Positions 1 through 11,500 of a DNA stretch of 38,434 nucleotides are shown one piece after another; position 1 is the stretch's first letter, and every line of letters starts with the position of its first letter. Below the pieces are notes generated by a model. The model was not told where the DNA came from. It did no database searches and was given only the letters and a program-made list of their open reading frames with translations. Source of the DNA: Rostrohypoxylon terebratum (lineage: Eukaryota; Ascomycota; Sordariomycetes; Xylariales; Hypoxylaceae); NCBI GenBank assembly GCA_022497145.1, contig MU386030.1:1-38434 (forward strand), read 5' to 3'. The position numbers and the translations under genes are program-made.

Positions 1-58
1 CCTACAGTATTGTTACCTTAAAACCAAGTACCCCAGGGTACGTATCCGCTCTACGAAG

Positions 59-1898
59 TCAGTTAGACAGAAGTAGTAGACGGGTTCGTAACAAGAATAT
101 TGACTTGAGAAAAAGCTCAATAAGACTTATAAGGGGCAAGGCTAAGAGTAGAACCGGGAGGACTTGTCCAAAAGACCATGAATTGTCTTCGTTTCTCGAA
201 TCATTTAGGATGGTTCGAAGATTAACAACTCTCATTGTCCCCCAAGTTAAGGAGACAATCAGCCAATACACCTTCATCTTATCTTAGCAACAAGAAATTG
301 TCAACAAGAAAGAAGCACGGTTGGTACTTACGTCAGAAGCCATTGATGCATACAGTTCTACCCATATGCAGACTGTAATATGCGCAGAGGTTATTATATT
401 TGAAACGGCCCGATCCTTACAACTGGAAATGCCAAAAAACGTCTGAAAGAAGGAAGCACTTCGAAGTACCCAATTCACAATATATTGTGACATGGAACCA
501 GGCCTTAACCACAATAGCTTTCGATGAAGTTTAAGTAACTTCGTACAGAAACTCAGCGACAATAGAAGCATCGAAATCACCATTGAATTCTTTCCGCCGA
601 GATTTAAACTATCAAAGTTAGAATTGAAGTAGCAAACAGCATTATCCCAAGGGTAAGCATCAAGATAGAGAATCGAAGGGTCTGAGTAGTAAGTAGACGA
701 ATTGTAAAACATGTCCGCAGGAAAGCTGTCCCAATCAAAGTGGCCAGTTGGAACCATGGCAACTAGGCACAGCAATAACAAGGTAGACATAGAAACAAGT
801 CGCCACCATCTTTCGGCTGGGTGATCAATAAGGTATCTGCGTAAGAAAACCAATGTCGAGAGATGCGTCGTACAAGAGAACCACGCCAGATAGACTACCA
901 TCTTCCAATGGAGGGCAGCAAGATCTGAGCGAGAAACATAGCCGCCAATAAGTATCGCTAGGCCAGTAATAACCTGTGTGTCTGCTATAAGCAGAACACA
1001 CTTTCGCTAGGTCAACGAACATTCAATCTCAATTGACACAATATCAACATACTTTATTGAATGCACCCTGTGTCACACGGGGACTGGATGCCAAGATACA
1101 GTTGGCAGCCAGGTCGCATACAGGTCAGGCAGGAATCCTGCAAAGAGGTTATCATCACTTATTATTGAAAGCTGTTGGTCAGATGAACAAGATTGAACCA
1201 AACCCAACACACTCGTATTCGGGTGATGGGCGTTTAGCATATATATTGTACTTAGATACGTACCAGACTGCACTCATGATCTCAGGCATAAATAGGTCAA
1301 GAAGATTCCCACTCTGAGGAGGAGAGGAATCAAGGACCTTAGCACCCTTGAGAATTATTATTGAATTGATACCACGTCCAAGCCCTACATAGCCCTTGTC
1401 ACACCCTGTAATGCCTCGGAAACATATCGCCTCCGACGTCGGGGTGCTTTAACCCGTAAAAGCTTTCGGATAACATTTAGTATAAGTGTTACAATCGGTC
1501 TGGGGACAACCAATTGCGCCATGAAGCTAAAAGCTTCCCAATGACCAACTGGTCATTGTTCCCCAATTCTGTATTATATGTGTTACCCCGCAGCTGGACC
1601 GTAACAATAAGCTGATCGAAGGAATTTGGATGAAAGTACGTCCCACTTCTGTTCTTGTCTTCGTAGGGATTCAAGTTTGGATCGTACGTGATGATATAAT
1701 AAATGCAGACTATAATAAAGAGTAGAAAATAAGCAGGAGTAATAAACCCGATGAGAACCTATTCGATGTAAGCCATCAGAATCTCTAGAATTTACTCATT
1801 TCTCCTGAACTTACACCGACTCCTGTTATATCTGGCAATGATTGCATGTCCTGGGGTTGTTTGTGGTTCTGACAGTCATTTAGAGTATCATTAGACAT
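59..1898 (-). CDS. Fungal seven-TM integral membrane protein, multi-exon (internal junction unresolved)
   Basis: Exons read: 1815-1898 (ATG at 1898, 28 codons), exon 2 from 1758 down to about 1500, 332-1006, and 59-277 ending in TGA. Introns 1759-1814 and 278-331 have GTAAGT donors and AG acceptors, and both keep frame. The N-terminus contains PDITGVG and leads straight into TM1 (FITPAYFLLFIIVCIYYII). Later segments are ADTQVITGLAILIGGYV, MVVYLAWFSCTTHLSTLVF, a TM ending in VAMVPTG, SMVISMLLLSL, VYWLIVSLTWG and FGQVLPVLLLALPLISLIEL, so about seven TMs. From memory this block order matches a large family of uncharacterised ascomycete membrane proteins with the ADTQ-VTG-AIL and YLAWFSS-THL signatures. 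No function is known to me. The join between exon 2 (open to 1489) and the exon starting at 1006 could not be made in frame, because the donors seen are phase 2 or 1 and the acceptor is phase 0. An extra exon, an insertion or decay is possible. Confidence 0.72.
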
Positions 1899-2348
1899 CG
1901 TAGTGACGCCTTGGTCACCAGAGATCTATACGCCAGTAAAAGTCTGGTAGATCTACAGCGCTTAACAATATAACAAGACGAACAAACAAATCTTCACTGA
2001 TAGTAATGCTTTATGATAAAATGAGTCACTTCGGTAAGCTCGGAGAGATGCTGTCCTACCGTATAAGTTACCTAGTACCTATTTTTAAACTGTGGCTTTC
2101 TGGTGCACGGAAGCGCGGCATCAAGTAGTGGTATGTATAGGTACCTATCTAAATGCATTGGTAGCGTACACTTCGTTCGTAGTCTATGCATAGTGGCTTC
2201 TTCTTCGTTGTTTAGGGGGTATTTGTCAAGTTCAGCTATATTCACATTGCTAGGTAATACTCTATGAAATTGTACGAGGATGAACTTATTCTTATCCGTG
2301 ATAAATGTCTTGCAGAAGAGAGAAATTGGGCTTCCCAACCCCATCGGA
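1899..2348. other. Intergenic between membrane protein and Zn2Cys6 gene
   Basis: This 450 bp stretch should hold the promoter of the membrane-protein gene and the 3' end of the Zn2Cys6 gene, both on the minus strand. A 90-codon minus-strand frame at 2072-2344 shows no recognisable motif, and I do not treat it as a gene. Nothing else is recognised. Confidence 0.5.
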
Positions 2349-4742
2349 TTACCAGCTTGTATTTGTGATATAAGGCTCTATGATATTAGTCAATTCCCTA
2401 GAGTCGTAATCTCCGAGCTCCGACTCGAATCCAGCCATTACATCATCCCAATCTTGCTGCACCATGGGAAATCCGTAATCAATGAGGCTTGGTTGTACTG
2501 GGTTAGCCATTATCAATGCATCCTTTGAAGGTCCTGCAGCCACATCGTGATTAGGGACTTGTACTTGGTACCCCGCACTGCTAAAGGGGCTTGTTTTGGC
2601 GCTCGTCACAATGAGGTTGGCAATGTGATTGAATCTCTCGCAAGCGTCATGAACTTTTCGAATAGTAGGAGAACTCGAACCTGTTGGGGCCAGAATTGAC
2701 ACCACCGAAGAGAGGAGAGTCAAGTCGGCACTAGACGACGTCGCGATGGCATTGCCCGCCAATACGATGAAGGGTACAAACGGCACCAGGGATAGGATTC
2801 TTCCGTAGAGAATTAGCGATTGCACAACAGGAGCCACAGATTGACTTACATGTTGAGAAACATCACCCAATTGGCTGGGTATCTCCGTAGCACGTCATCA
2901 CCGACTTCTACTAGTTTCGATAGAGCTTTGCGTGCCGAATCTACGCATTCATCCGAGCACTGCAACGGATGAGGGTGTACAGGATTTGGTGGTAATATTC
3001 GATACACAATAGTGAGCAGAGAATAAGACACAAGTTCGACCAATAAAGCGGCTGCTCCATACATTTCATCCCACGTAGGGTCTTCCTGGGTTGCCTAGGT
3101 AGAAAGCTATGTTAGCAGCAAGCTAAGTGAAGATGTGCACTGACGTCATACAGATCTGACAGACTCCAAGATGTCAACAAGTCGACTAGCAAATCCTCTC
3201 GCATATTCAGAGCGAGTCTGTTGCGATGCGTGTCGCGCAGAGCCTGAGAATAAAGTCTGTTGGATTTCATCCATGATTAGAGCTTGATTAAGGAAACCGG
3301 CATATACTCTGTTAACGTTAGAAAGCTGACTGAATTCATATTCGAAAAAAAGCTCACCGGGCTGGGGCATCAATGCGATCTGTTCTGATAGGAGTTGTTA
3401 CATCGTAATGATGGATGATGGGTGTCCTGCCACTCGTCATGGCCAGCCCCTTTTCCCAACAATAGATGTGCCAGAATACAGAAGCCTTTTGCATGTGATC
3501 CGGGCTTCCAACATTTTCGGACAGACGATGGAAACCTAAGTCCAAACACGCTCTTGCCGCGGCGCTGACCAATCTCCACGCGATTGTACTGTGTCCTTCT
3601 TTTACATAAAAGGTGCCCTAGATAATATTAGTACTACCCAGCGTGCATATTGAAAACTTAAACTTACGAGTAATGCTAGGGCTCGACATGATTCCCACGA
3701 AGGCTCCGAGCATAAACGGAGATTCTGCATTGCTGCATCGGCATTCGCCTTCAACAATTCACGGTGCGCATGCATTGCTTCGACGGTAGTACCCATGCGT
3801 CCACGTTCAGCTTCATTGATTCCAGAAAAGAGGTGGTACAGGCCAACATTGACACATATCCAGGTCCAAAGCGATATAGGTTCTGTAGCGAAGTAAACGC
3901 CTCGACACATATCAATAAATTCGTCCTCCTGGAAGGTGGGAATGTCCACGAAAAACTGCTGTTTGTGGGTCTTAGCTAAGCGTAGAAGCTTCAGCACAAG
4001 ATCTACTGGAGGTAGGGGTAATTTCCCAAAGTCGAGGTCATCTGTTTGGGGATGAGAAGCGGCATCAGTTGACGCGGAAATTGTGGTATCACCCGCTTCT
4101 GCACCATGGAGTAGTTCGACAACCTTCTGTGGCGATAACTTCGTGGAATTCTCTTGGGTGTCGACGTTGAGAAGCTCGGAGGCGGCAAGTGCTGCTTCTA
4201 ATGCATCTTTGACCTGGTGGGCATGCGATTGGAATGATGTGTCGCCATTATACCCTTCACGTACCTTGGACAAACTGGGGACTTGTTCATCGATCATCGG
4301 CGGCGGTGTATGGTGTGTGGTCTCTGATGCTTCCTCCGTCGAACAAGGTGTTGAGGCCTTACTCAACATCAATGTTTGAAGCATCTTCTTAACGTCGCTC
4401 AGCTGGCGTCTAACATCTTGTACAGCTTCGTCATACTTCGATGATATAAGAACACGCTGCCGCTTCTCGGAAGGCCGGGGTGTGGTCCGACAGGCGATAT
4501 TAAGTGTTACACAACTTGCGCAGGGGGATCTTCTGTCGCATTTGGTCTGTTTAAGGTATTAATATCACATAGAACATGGATGAGTTGGGGAAGCGATGTG
4601 CATAGGTACCTTTCTAGATTTGCAACTATCGCACTAAGCCGTTTTGTTAGTGATGGCCGCTTAAAAGCCTGTATTAGATCCAGAGGGAAGCTCTTACCGC
4701 TGGCCTGCGTTCCAACGGAATGCCATGGCCGGTTTCATTCAT
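2349..4742 (-). CDS. Zn2Cys6 fungal transcription factor
   Basis: Predicted DNA-binding regulator of the Gal4 type. Exons: 4698-4742, 4610-4633, 3668-4546, 3402-3617, 3152-3361, 2850-3094 and 2349-2799. With these the product is 689 residues. The zinc cluster has C16, C19, C26, C32, C35 and C42 (CX2CX6CX5CX2CX6C), split over three exons; the second is a 24-nt microexon encoding CDSCKSRK. A short hydrophilic stretch with heptad-like spacing (VRRQLSDVKKMLQTLM) follows as a likely dimerisation region. The middle-homology domain contains SAAARACLDLGFHRL, FWHIYCWEKGLAMTSGRTP and, near the C-terminus, SLVPFVPFIVLAGNAI, as usual for the family. Intron donors are mostly GTAAGT; the intron 3095-3151 uses GTATGA. 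The 40-nt intron 3362-3401 is doubtful: without it the frame hits TGA at 3356-3358 and a single-base shift is needed. Target genes cannot be told; the flavin oxidase gene lies 461 bp further along. Confidence 0.85.
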
Positions 4743-5202
4743 TTCCCAAAACTGCCCTGCACTATACTTACTAGGTAATTCGCAGAATGTTGAATGGCTA
4801 GTATCATAACTTTCAAAGTGCCGGAATTTGGGATACTTAGATTCCCGTCGGGTCCCTAGGCCGCCGATGGGAGGAGTAAGATGACAACATTCAATGCATG
4901 AAAGGGGCTAAAGTTTTGTAGTAGATGTCTAAGCCACACTATGCACAGCCACAATTTCATACCTACTAGGTACTAGGTAGGTTTACGTAAAAAATTAAAT
5001 AGGGGTAAAATAGGGGTAGCACACAAACGTAAGTGGGATGCTGAAAATAATTGATTAAGACAAGATACATAATGAAATGATCACACTGAAGTCTATACAT
5101 AATATTGGCCTAATCAATCTCCATAGAAGAAAGGTAACCTCCGCGGCTTCCACGAGATCTCGATCTGTAGTAAGCTATCCACCCCTGATCCAAGATTACT
5201 TC
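4743..5202. other. Intergenic, Zn2Cys6 promoter side
   Basis: This 460 bp stretch lies upstream of the Zn2Cys6 gene and downstream of the FAD oxidase gene. It contains CTAGGTA-type repeats near 4963-4982 and an AT-rich patch (4987-5060). No ORF with protein-like content is seen. Confidence 0.5.
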
Positions 5203-6925
5203 CTAGGCGACTCTGGAAATCTTGAATCCTCCTGGGATACGCCGCTGAAAAACTTGAGTCGGATCATAAGCGGATGCCACTTCTCGAATATGCTGGATGT
5301 TTGCAGCTCCATAACTGCCAAGAGCGTCCTGCCTCGCGTCCGCATAGTTAAGGTAGACGAAATCCATCTCCCCGTTCAACAATTTAGTCTCCTCTTTAAT
5401 GCGAGCCGTAAAAATACTTGTCTCCACCTGTGCTACCGCGAATGCTGCTTCACCCTCGCTAGGATCGACCGCAACACCGATGCTCCATAGAATGCCGTTG
5501 TATGAAATGCTGTCTAGTCCAAGCATGTTTCCACCCTTTTGATGGCTAATTTGAGCCATATATGCGGGCAATGGCTGGAAGAAGATGAATGCCTTGAATT
5601 TGTCTGGGTTTATAGAACGCTTCAGCGTTTCTACAAACTCCTTGTAGAGCTCAACACATCGGCGGAGGATCTGCGGGTCATTGCGGAATGTCAATGTTGT
5701 TCCGATGTTACTAAAGCCTGTTAGTTGATATTCAGAGACGCTTTGAGGGATTCGACGTACTTAGAATTGCCAGCGACCTGCGATCCAACGGCGGCCTTCG
5801 CCATGCTTTCAACTGTCGTGGCACTTATCATGCTGGGGAGTGTTTTAAGCTTGTCGAATGTCGTCGATGAATTCCCATTGCCTTGTGTGTTGACGTGGAT
5901 TAGCCCTATGTAGATATCGTTACTGACAGAGGTGTTATAGGCATAAAATGTCACGAGAGCGTTATCCGCTAATGACTGGTTCTGATCGGCGAAGCCAACA
6001 ACCGCGTCTACCACGTTATCTGAGTAGTTATTACTCAGTAAGCGTAGTTCGTAGTAAATGTCCTTGGCTGGGATAGCCTCCATATCAAATCGCGTCACGA
6101 TGCCGAAGTTGCTGCCGCCTCCTTTGAGAGCCCGCCACAGATCCGGGTTAGTCGAATTATTGGCGTTGACGATAGTACCATTGGCCAATACCACTTCAAA
6201 GTTAATGACGGAGTCGCAGCCAAAGCCCATTCTCCCTGAGAAGAACGAATTTCCGCCCCCTAGGAGGAATCCACCAACGCCAACGTCCCCGTCGCGACCA
6301 CCCGTCACAGTTACGCCATACTGATGAAGGTCTGTATAGACATTCCCCCATCGGCCGCCGGGTTGAATTCCAGCAAGATTTGTTTGTTTATCGTAGCTGC
6401 TCGAATTCATCATAGTCAAATCAATAGTCACGCCGTCAGCGATGTTGTTGCTTCCGGGCCAACCGTGGCCTCCGCTACGTATCGCAATATGCCAATCCCC
6501 CGCGCCGTCGTTGGAGTTGACTAATGCCTTCAACGCAGTAGAGACTTCATTGGTATTTTGTGGTAAAACAAGACAGTAGGGCCTCATGCGCCCGTTTGCT
6601 GAATACCAGGACTCTATTTGTGATTCGTATCCAGCGTCGGTCGCGAACAAAAGACGGTCGCCTAGACCAGCGACCTTCAGAGCTTCGCACTGTAAAAATA
6701 AGTCATGGTTTTAAATATATGGGGGGTTTTTTTTTCAAGAATACCTACAGGTGGGAGTCCGGTGGTGTTGGTTGTTGGGTCGTAAGTACCATTCCTAGGC
6801 ATCAACCAAGGTGTTGGCGATAATTCTGTTGATGCCGTCGCGGTACCCGCAAGAACTGTCGCGGCAATTGCAGCAAAGAACATGGTGATAGCTTTAGGTG
6901 TAGAAATGGGAGGAAACGTTTTCAT
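5203..6925 (-). CDS. Secreted FAD-linked oxidoreductase (BBE / vanillyl-alcohol oxidase fold)
   Basis: Exons 6749-6925, 5761-6689 and 5203-5710 give 537 residues. Introns are 6690-6748 (donor GTAGGT) and 5711-5760 (donor GTACGT). The N-terminus MKTFPP carries a hydrophobic segment; starting instead at the second ATG (6883) would give a cleaner signal peptide (MFFAAIAATVLAGTATAS). The FAD-binding PCMH domain (about residues 60-270) shows RSGGHG at 130-135, where H134 should be the covalent flavin attachment, plus GVGGFLLGGGNSFFSGRMGFGCD and LWRALKGGGSNFGIVTRF. The C-terminal berberine-bridge domain contains YLNYAD at 488-493, then DALGSYG and DPTQVFQ. The second flavin-linking Cys of bicovalent members is absent: residue 192 is Asp (GRDGDVGVGG). 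Relatives oxidise sugars, alkaloids or polyketides using oxygen; the substrate cannot be told from sequence. Next to a Zn2Cys6 regulator on the same strand. Confidence 0.9.
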
Positions 6926-6985
6926 ACAATCCAAAGTTATTTTTGTTGAAGGGGTTCGGGGTCCTGGGCTTTGGAACTTCCGTCA

Positions 6986-6991
6986 TTTATA
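6986..6991 (-). promoter_or_regulatory. TATA-like box of FAD oxidase gene
   Basis: TATAAA on the minus strand lies 61-66 bp upstream of the ATG at 6925. Position and sequence fit a fungal core promoter; there is no further support. Confidence 0.35.
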
Positions 6992-8147
6992 ACTAATTTC
7001 TTCTTCAAGTACCTGGTCCTACAAGTACACTGCTTAAATGATATCAATGAACATGCCTAGCCTTTCAAGAGTGGTTGTCGTAAATATCCGATGGACTTAT
7101 TCAAGGGTTCTCCGTGTCATCGGCGATATTTGTGGAGATCGCATGCGGAGCCCTAGGGTTCCGAGAATGGACAAATCCTCCGGGTCTCTGGATATTACAT
7201 CCGATGTCAGCTGTGTTATACTTGTTATATCAGGCGGTCATCATTGCCATTTCTAGTGGAACGGTGAACATCGATATCATGGTAACGATCCATAAAAAAT
7301 ATTTGTTCAAACACAGTTCATTAGGTTACCTTGCTTATCCAGTGATGAATACATTGACCATTTAGGCTACAAAATTACCGGGCCTAGTAAAATTTTACTT
7401 AAATGAATAGAAAAGCCAAACTATACAGGAACCAACTAAGCCGCCTAAGATTTACACCTAGAATCAAAGCTTTTCTAATTTGATTTGGGTACCGTGGCCC
7501 TCCGTCGTTTGAAGGGGAGATGGTGGGGCTTGTCGCGATGCAAACCTAAAAGCAAAGAAAAGACTCTATTGTTGCGTGAAGAGCTCTCTAAGCTACCTCA
7601 CACTAGAGGCACGGTATAGAAAGGAACCTCTTCTGTATCTAGCTAAACGCCAAGTGATAATTCTAATCTACGCCAAGAAACTCCCTATCACGGGATCTTC
7701 GTGTAAGGCTTGACAGGGTAAGAGCAAATCGAGAAAGCGGCGGTTTTGACTTGAGTCACATCGATAGAATTCATTATCAAACCTATATCGTTCTCTTTTG
7801 CCATCTTTCTATTCCAACTAGAACGGGATTATCCTTATGATATTATTACGTAAAATCTAGTGATTCACCCTGATCTAATATTTCAATTTTCGTATTATCA
7901 CCCTAGTGATCACTTGTGCTGAGACACATGCAGATGCTGATATATAAATTTGAAAAGCCCAGATTTGGGCCACCAACTTTAACTAAAACGAATGACATAA
8001 CCACGATGCAATTCTCAACCAATCTCTAATGACCGACTACACCACGGCGAAAGTGTTCCGACTACAAGGCATTGCGGTTATCAGGGTACTACATCAGCCA
8101 ACCCCTTTTCAACTACGCACCCACGGACGCAAATCCTCGAAGCCTGC
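6992..8147. other. Intergenic, 1.2 kb
   Basis: AT-rich non-coding stretch between the FAD oxidase promoter and the 3' end of the small secreted protein gene. Two overlapping plus-strand frames (7038-7365) have no start context, domain or partner exon that I could find. Nothing else is recognised. Confidence 0.45.
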
Positions 8148-8484
8148 TTAACAGAGGTCCGGGTTTCCGCAGCCGGGACAGAATGCCTTGTTTGAACCAT
8201 CGGCGTAGTCAACAATTGTGCAGCTCTTGCCGTCACCACCCTCCGGTCCAACGCATGAACCCACACTGCAGTGCAGGTTGTAAAAGAAAACTCGGCATGA
8301 GGTGCCGTTGCATGACTAGACATGGAGAACTCGTTAGTGATTGTCGATAAAACATAATAGTGTATCTGATACATACGCCTGACTGCGTAGCGGCGTCACG
8401 CTTGGTGGTCTCCTTTTCGATAGGTGATGCAACTGCGGAGACGACCGCGAGGGCGGTAATGATGGAGCTGGTGGTGAAACGCAT
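8148..8484 (-). CDS. Small secreted cysteine-rich protein (91 aa, 8 Cys)
   Basis: Exons 8377-8484 (ATG at 8484) and 8148-8315 (TAA at 8148-8150) are separated by a 61-nt intron (donor GTATGT, acceptor CTAG). The product is 91 residues. Residues 1-20 form a signal peptide (MRFTTSSIITALAVVSAVAS). A Lys-Arg pair at 28-29 is a plausible Kex2 site, leaving a 62-residue mature protein. Cysteines are at 38, 43, 52, 57, 68, 82, 85 and 91; the last is the C-terminal residue. Eight cysteines could make four disulfides. Short motifs are CNGTSC, VGSC and FCPGCG. I do not recognise a named family; similar eight-Cys secreted proteins occur in plant- and insect-associated ascomycetes and are treated as candidate effectors or antimicrobial proteins. 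That role is inference. The gene lies at the edge of a 4.4 kb gene-free region. Confidence 0.8.
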
Positions 8485-8541
8485 GGTGATTATATTGGAT
8501 AAAAATTGGTAAGTGGATGTAGATAGATGTGTTTGATACTC

Positions 8542-8547
8542 TTTATA
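8542..8547 (-). promoter_or_regulatory. TATA-like box of the small secreted protein gene
   Basis: TATAAA on the minus strand lies about 58-63 bp upstream of the ATG at 8484, the same spacing as in the FAD oxidase gene. Confidence 0.35.
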
Positions 8548-11500
8548 CGGTGATACTTAGAGTTGAACTGTCTTGGGAGTCGATTCCTAGTCTTGATCAG
8601 TGCGATATGTTGGGATTTATATATCCATCGAGCCTCCTTCTTAGGTTCTGGGTTCAATAGATCTGAGATACAATCCAGACCCTCTCAGAGCCATACTCAT
8701 CGCATCCGTTTCCATCTCATCCACTCAATGTGTAACTAGCAAGAGCTTATAGTCAGCTGACTGAGGATGCTTTTATATGACCTCAACAACAGCATCTAAT
8801 CGCCGCGGTAGCACAGCATTGAATGCATATGGATATATCTCTCAAAATTACAACTTATAAAGTCACAAATTGGTTGTAAAATCCTGGCCAAGACCAATGG
8901 TCGGAAAGTCGGAGGACCTATCTACTCCAAGACCATTGTGCAATCATGACGATTCTACCACATCCCATATTCTCAAAGAGTGCAAGAATCCCAGAAACTA
9001 CAAAGCGTATCCAAATCGTTGTATTTCTCTAATATGTAATAGTCAATAGATAGATCTGAATGCCAAGAGGGATTGAGAATTGGTGGCACCATAGGTGTCT
9101 ATCATGATGTTGAATATACGTTTAACCACCATGAAACCCCCCGAACAAGGGGAGAATTGTGATCCCAATTACTAAGGTCGAGCTATCTGGTACATGTAAT
9201 ACCAATTCAAGAAATACGGGAGTAGACTCCGCTGGACTCCGTTCAACAGGTACTTATTTCATACGATGGTATAATCCCCCGGCATATGTTGTGGGGCAAG
9301 AAGAAATACTATACTGATTCAAGTAGATGCTGTCCATGAGAAGAAGACTTTTTGTAATTGCAAGAAGAGGGTTAGTCATAGGAAAATTTACTAAGTGTGT
9401 TACTAGACCTAAATGTTCAGCTTGAAGGACGGGTATCAACCTTGATGTTGTCACCAGACGTGCTTATTGTAAAATATCATTGAGATTGCAATTGAAAGTA
9501 GGTACTCAACGCGATTAAGAACCCCATATATTGTGCATGTGGCTGTTATATTACATAAGTAGCATGCCAGTAGCATAATCCATTTATCGAAAGTTCTTCT
9601 GTTTGTTACACAAATGAAGACCGAGCCGCAGATCTGCAGAATCGGATCGCTGACAACTGCAGTCTATCTTGACTCAGACTTAGATATTAATACGATATAA
9701 ATGTAACCTTCCATTGTCAACCACTTCCCTTTGGAGTCGGGCGCCGGGCAACATATCAAATAAAGGTGTCAGCTTAGCACAACATATCGCAGCTAGCCCC
9801 ATCCAGAGTTACAATGGCCTGATATAATGTGAGGTTATTGAATTTCTGCCATTGGTGCTTGGTCGAATACCTAATTTTTGGAAGTTACCTTTCACCTAGG
9901 TTACTTGGTAGGTATACCCATAGCTATGGATGTACATCTTCATTACATCTTACAGTTATTATTGACGGAATAAACCCAGATCCGTTCGTGGCTTTGCATA
10001 TCTGATTTGCAGGCTGGACGTTAATAGGCGGTGGGAGCAGGTCAGCTCGTGTGAGTTTTCAATAGAACTAACCTAATTGTATTACCATAATATTTCCTGA
10101 ATTTAGTGTGTATCGTGAAGGTCAAAATTAAGTGAGATTTATCATCTATACTTGCTATCTCCATTGTTCAAGGCATTATCTACCGATTTTTTGCCTACAA
10201 GCGTTTATTTTCCTATGTTTTATTCGTGTGAAATCCTCAGTGAGGTCGCCGCCGTGAAACATCATTGATGGCATCGGGACTCAAGAGTCCAATGGCGTGT
10301 TCATTAGAATCGGTGACAGGGTATTAGTATTGAAATTATCATTACGTGATATGACTCACCAAAATTTCAATTAACTGGATCATTGAATATCTACTAACCT
10401 AGAATATCTTCAGCCTACTGGGATAAATACAGCATAAGAAAGCGATGAGCACCATGCTCTCACACATCCGTTTCTCATTCAAAACTTAACTGTCTTTCAC
10501 GATACCAAGGAAAATAAAATGTTGGAAGAGATGCGGTCTTCTTCAATTGTTTAGTTAAATACTGAAAGCCAGCAACGCATAACTAAGACAAAGAAAAAAT
10601 AAAGCCACTGTGGAAAAGAGCTTCAATGGAAGGGGAGTGAATGCAGAGAATACGGTACCTTAACCTAGAGTATTGACGCCTCTTAGACCCCCCAGTACCC
10701 AGAACTGACGAATAACATGATGTAGAATGTGTGAGGAAGAAGATAGCGGGTAATAGTACCTAAGAAGATATAGGAAAGATGAATGGTGAAAAGTTTAGAG
10801 TAAGGAGGTCTGACACAAGAACAGGTTAGATTCAAAATCCTGAAGAGCGAATAGTCATTCCAAAGAAAAGGCAAAGAAACATGTTTGGTCACAACGCCTT
10901 GGGGGCTTACGCTTCTGCCAATTGAATACCAGAAGCTACTCCGCTACTCTACACTTTCTCTACGTTTGACAACTGAAGTCCTTTACCTGGCACGGCAAAT
11001 TATCAACTTTTCTAGAATTCAGGCCTGTAGGTAGACTTACATGGCCGGGGAGCGACACGATCGTACATACCCATAAAGATCTTAAACCAAATTCTCTTGT
11101 TCGTCTCACGGTGCCGCTAGGGCGAGCAGCAATCAGACTTCAGAAGGTGAATGGATATACAAGTGTTGATGCACTCCGCAAGATAATACATAAGTTCCGA
11201 TGGATACCCCTTCTAGTACCTATAGAACTAAGGGGCGTTCAAGATTTTACATACCTAATAATCAATATTAGTTTACCAAAAAGGGAATAGTAGATTGATA
11301 CAAACCAATCAAAAGCCAAGCTTTCAGATATAAGTGTGATCTTGATTGGCTTGGGGAGGTAGAATCGTCACGAATTAGGTTAGGCATCAATACGAAGTAC
11401 ATTATCGTGTAACGAAGACAACTTGTGCTAGTTAGTGGAATGCGAGGAAAGAACCATGATCAGTATAAACATTTAAATGACAATTGCGCTTGAATGGGGA

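Noticed and set aside
7038..7365. Two overlapping plus-strand frames with hydrophobic segments
   Set aside because: No homologous signature or splice structure; could be an old fragment but cannot be supported.
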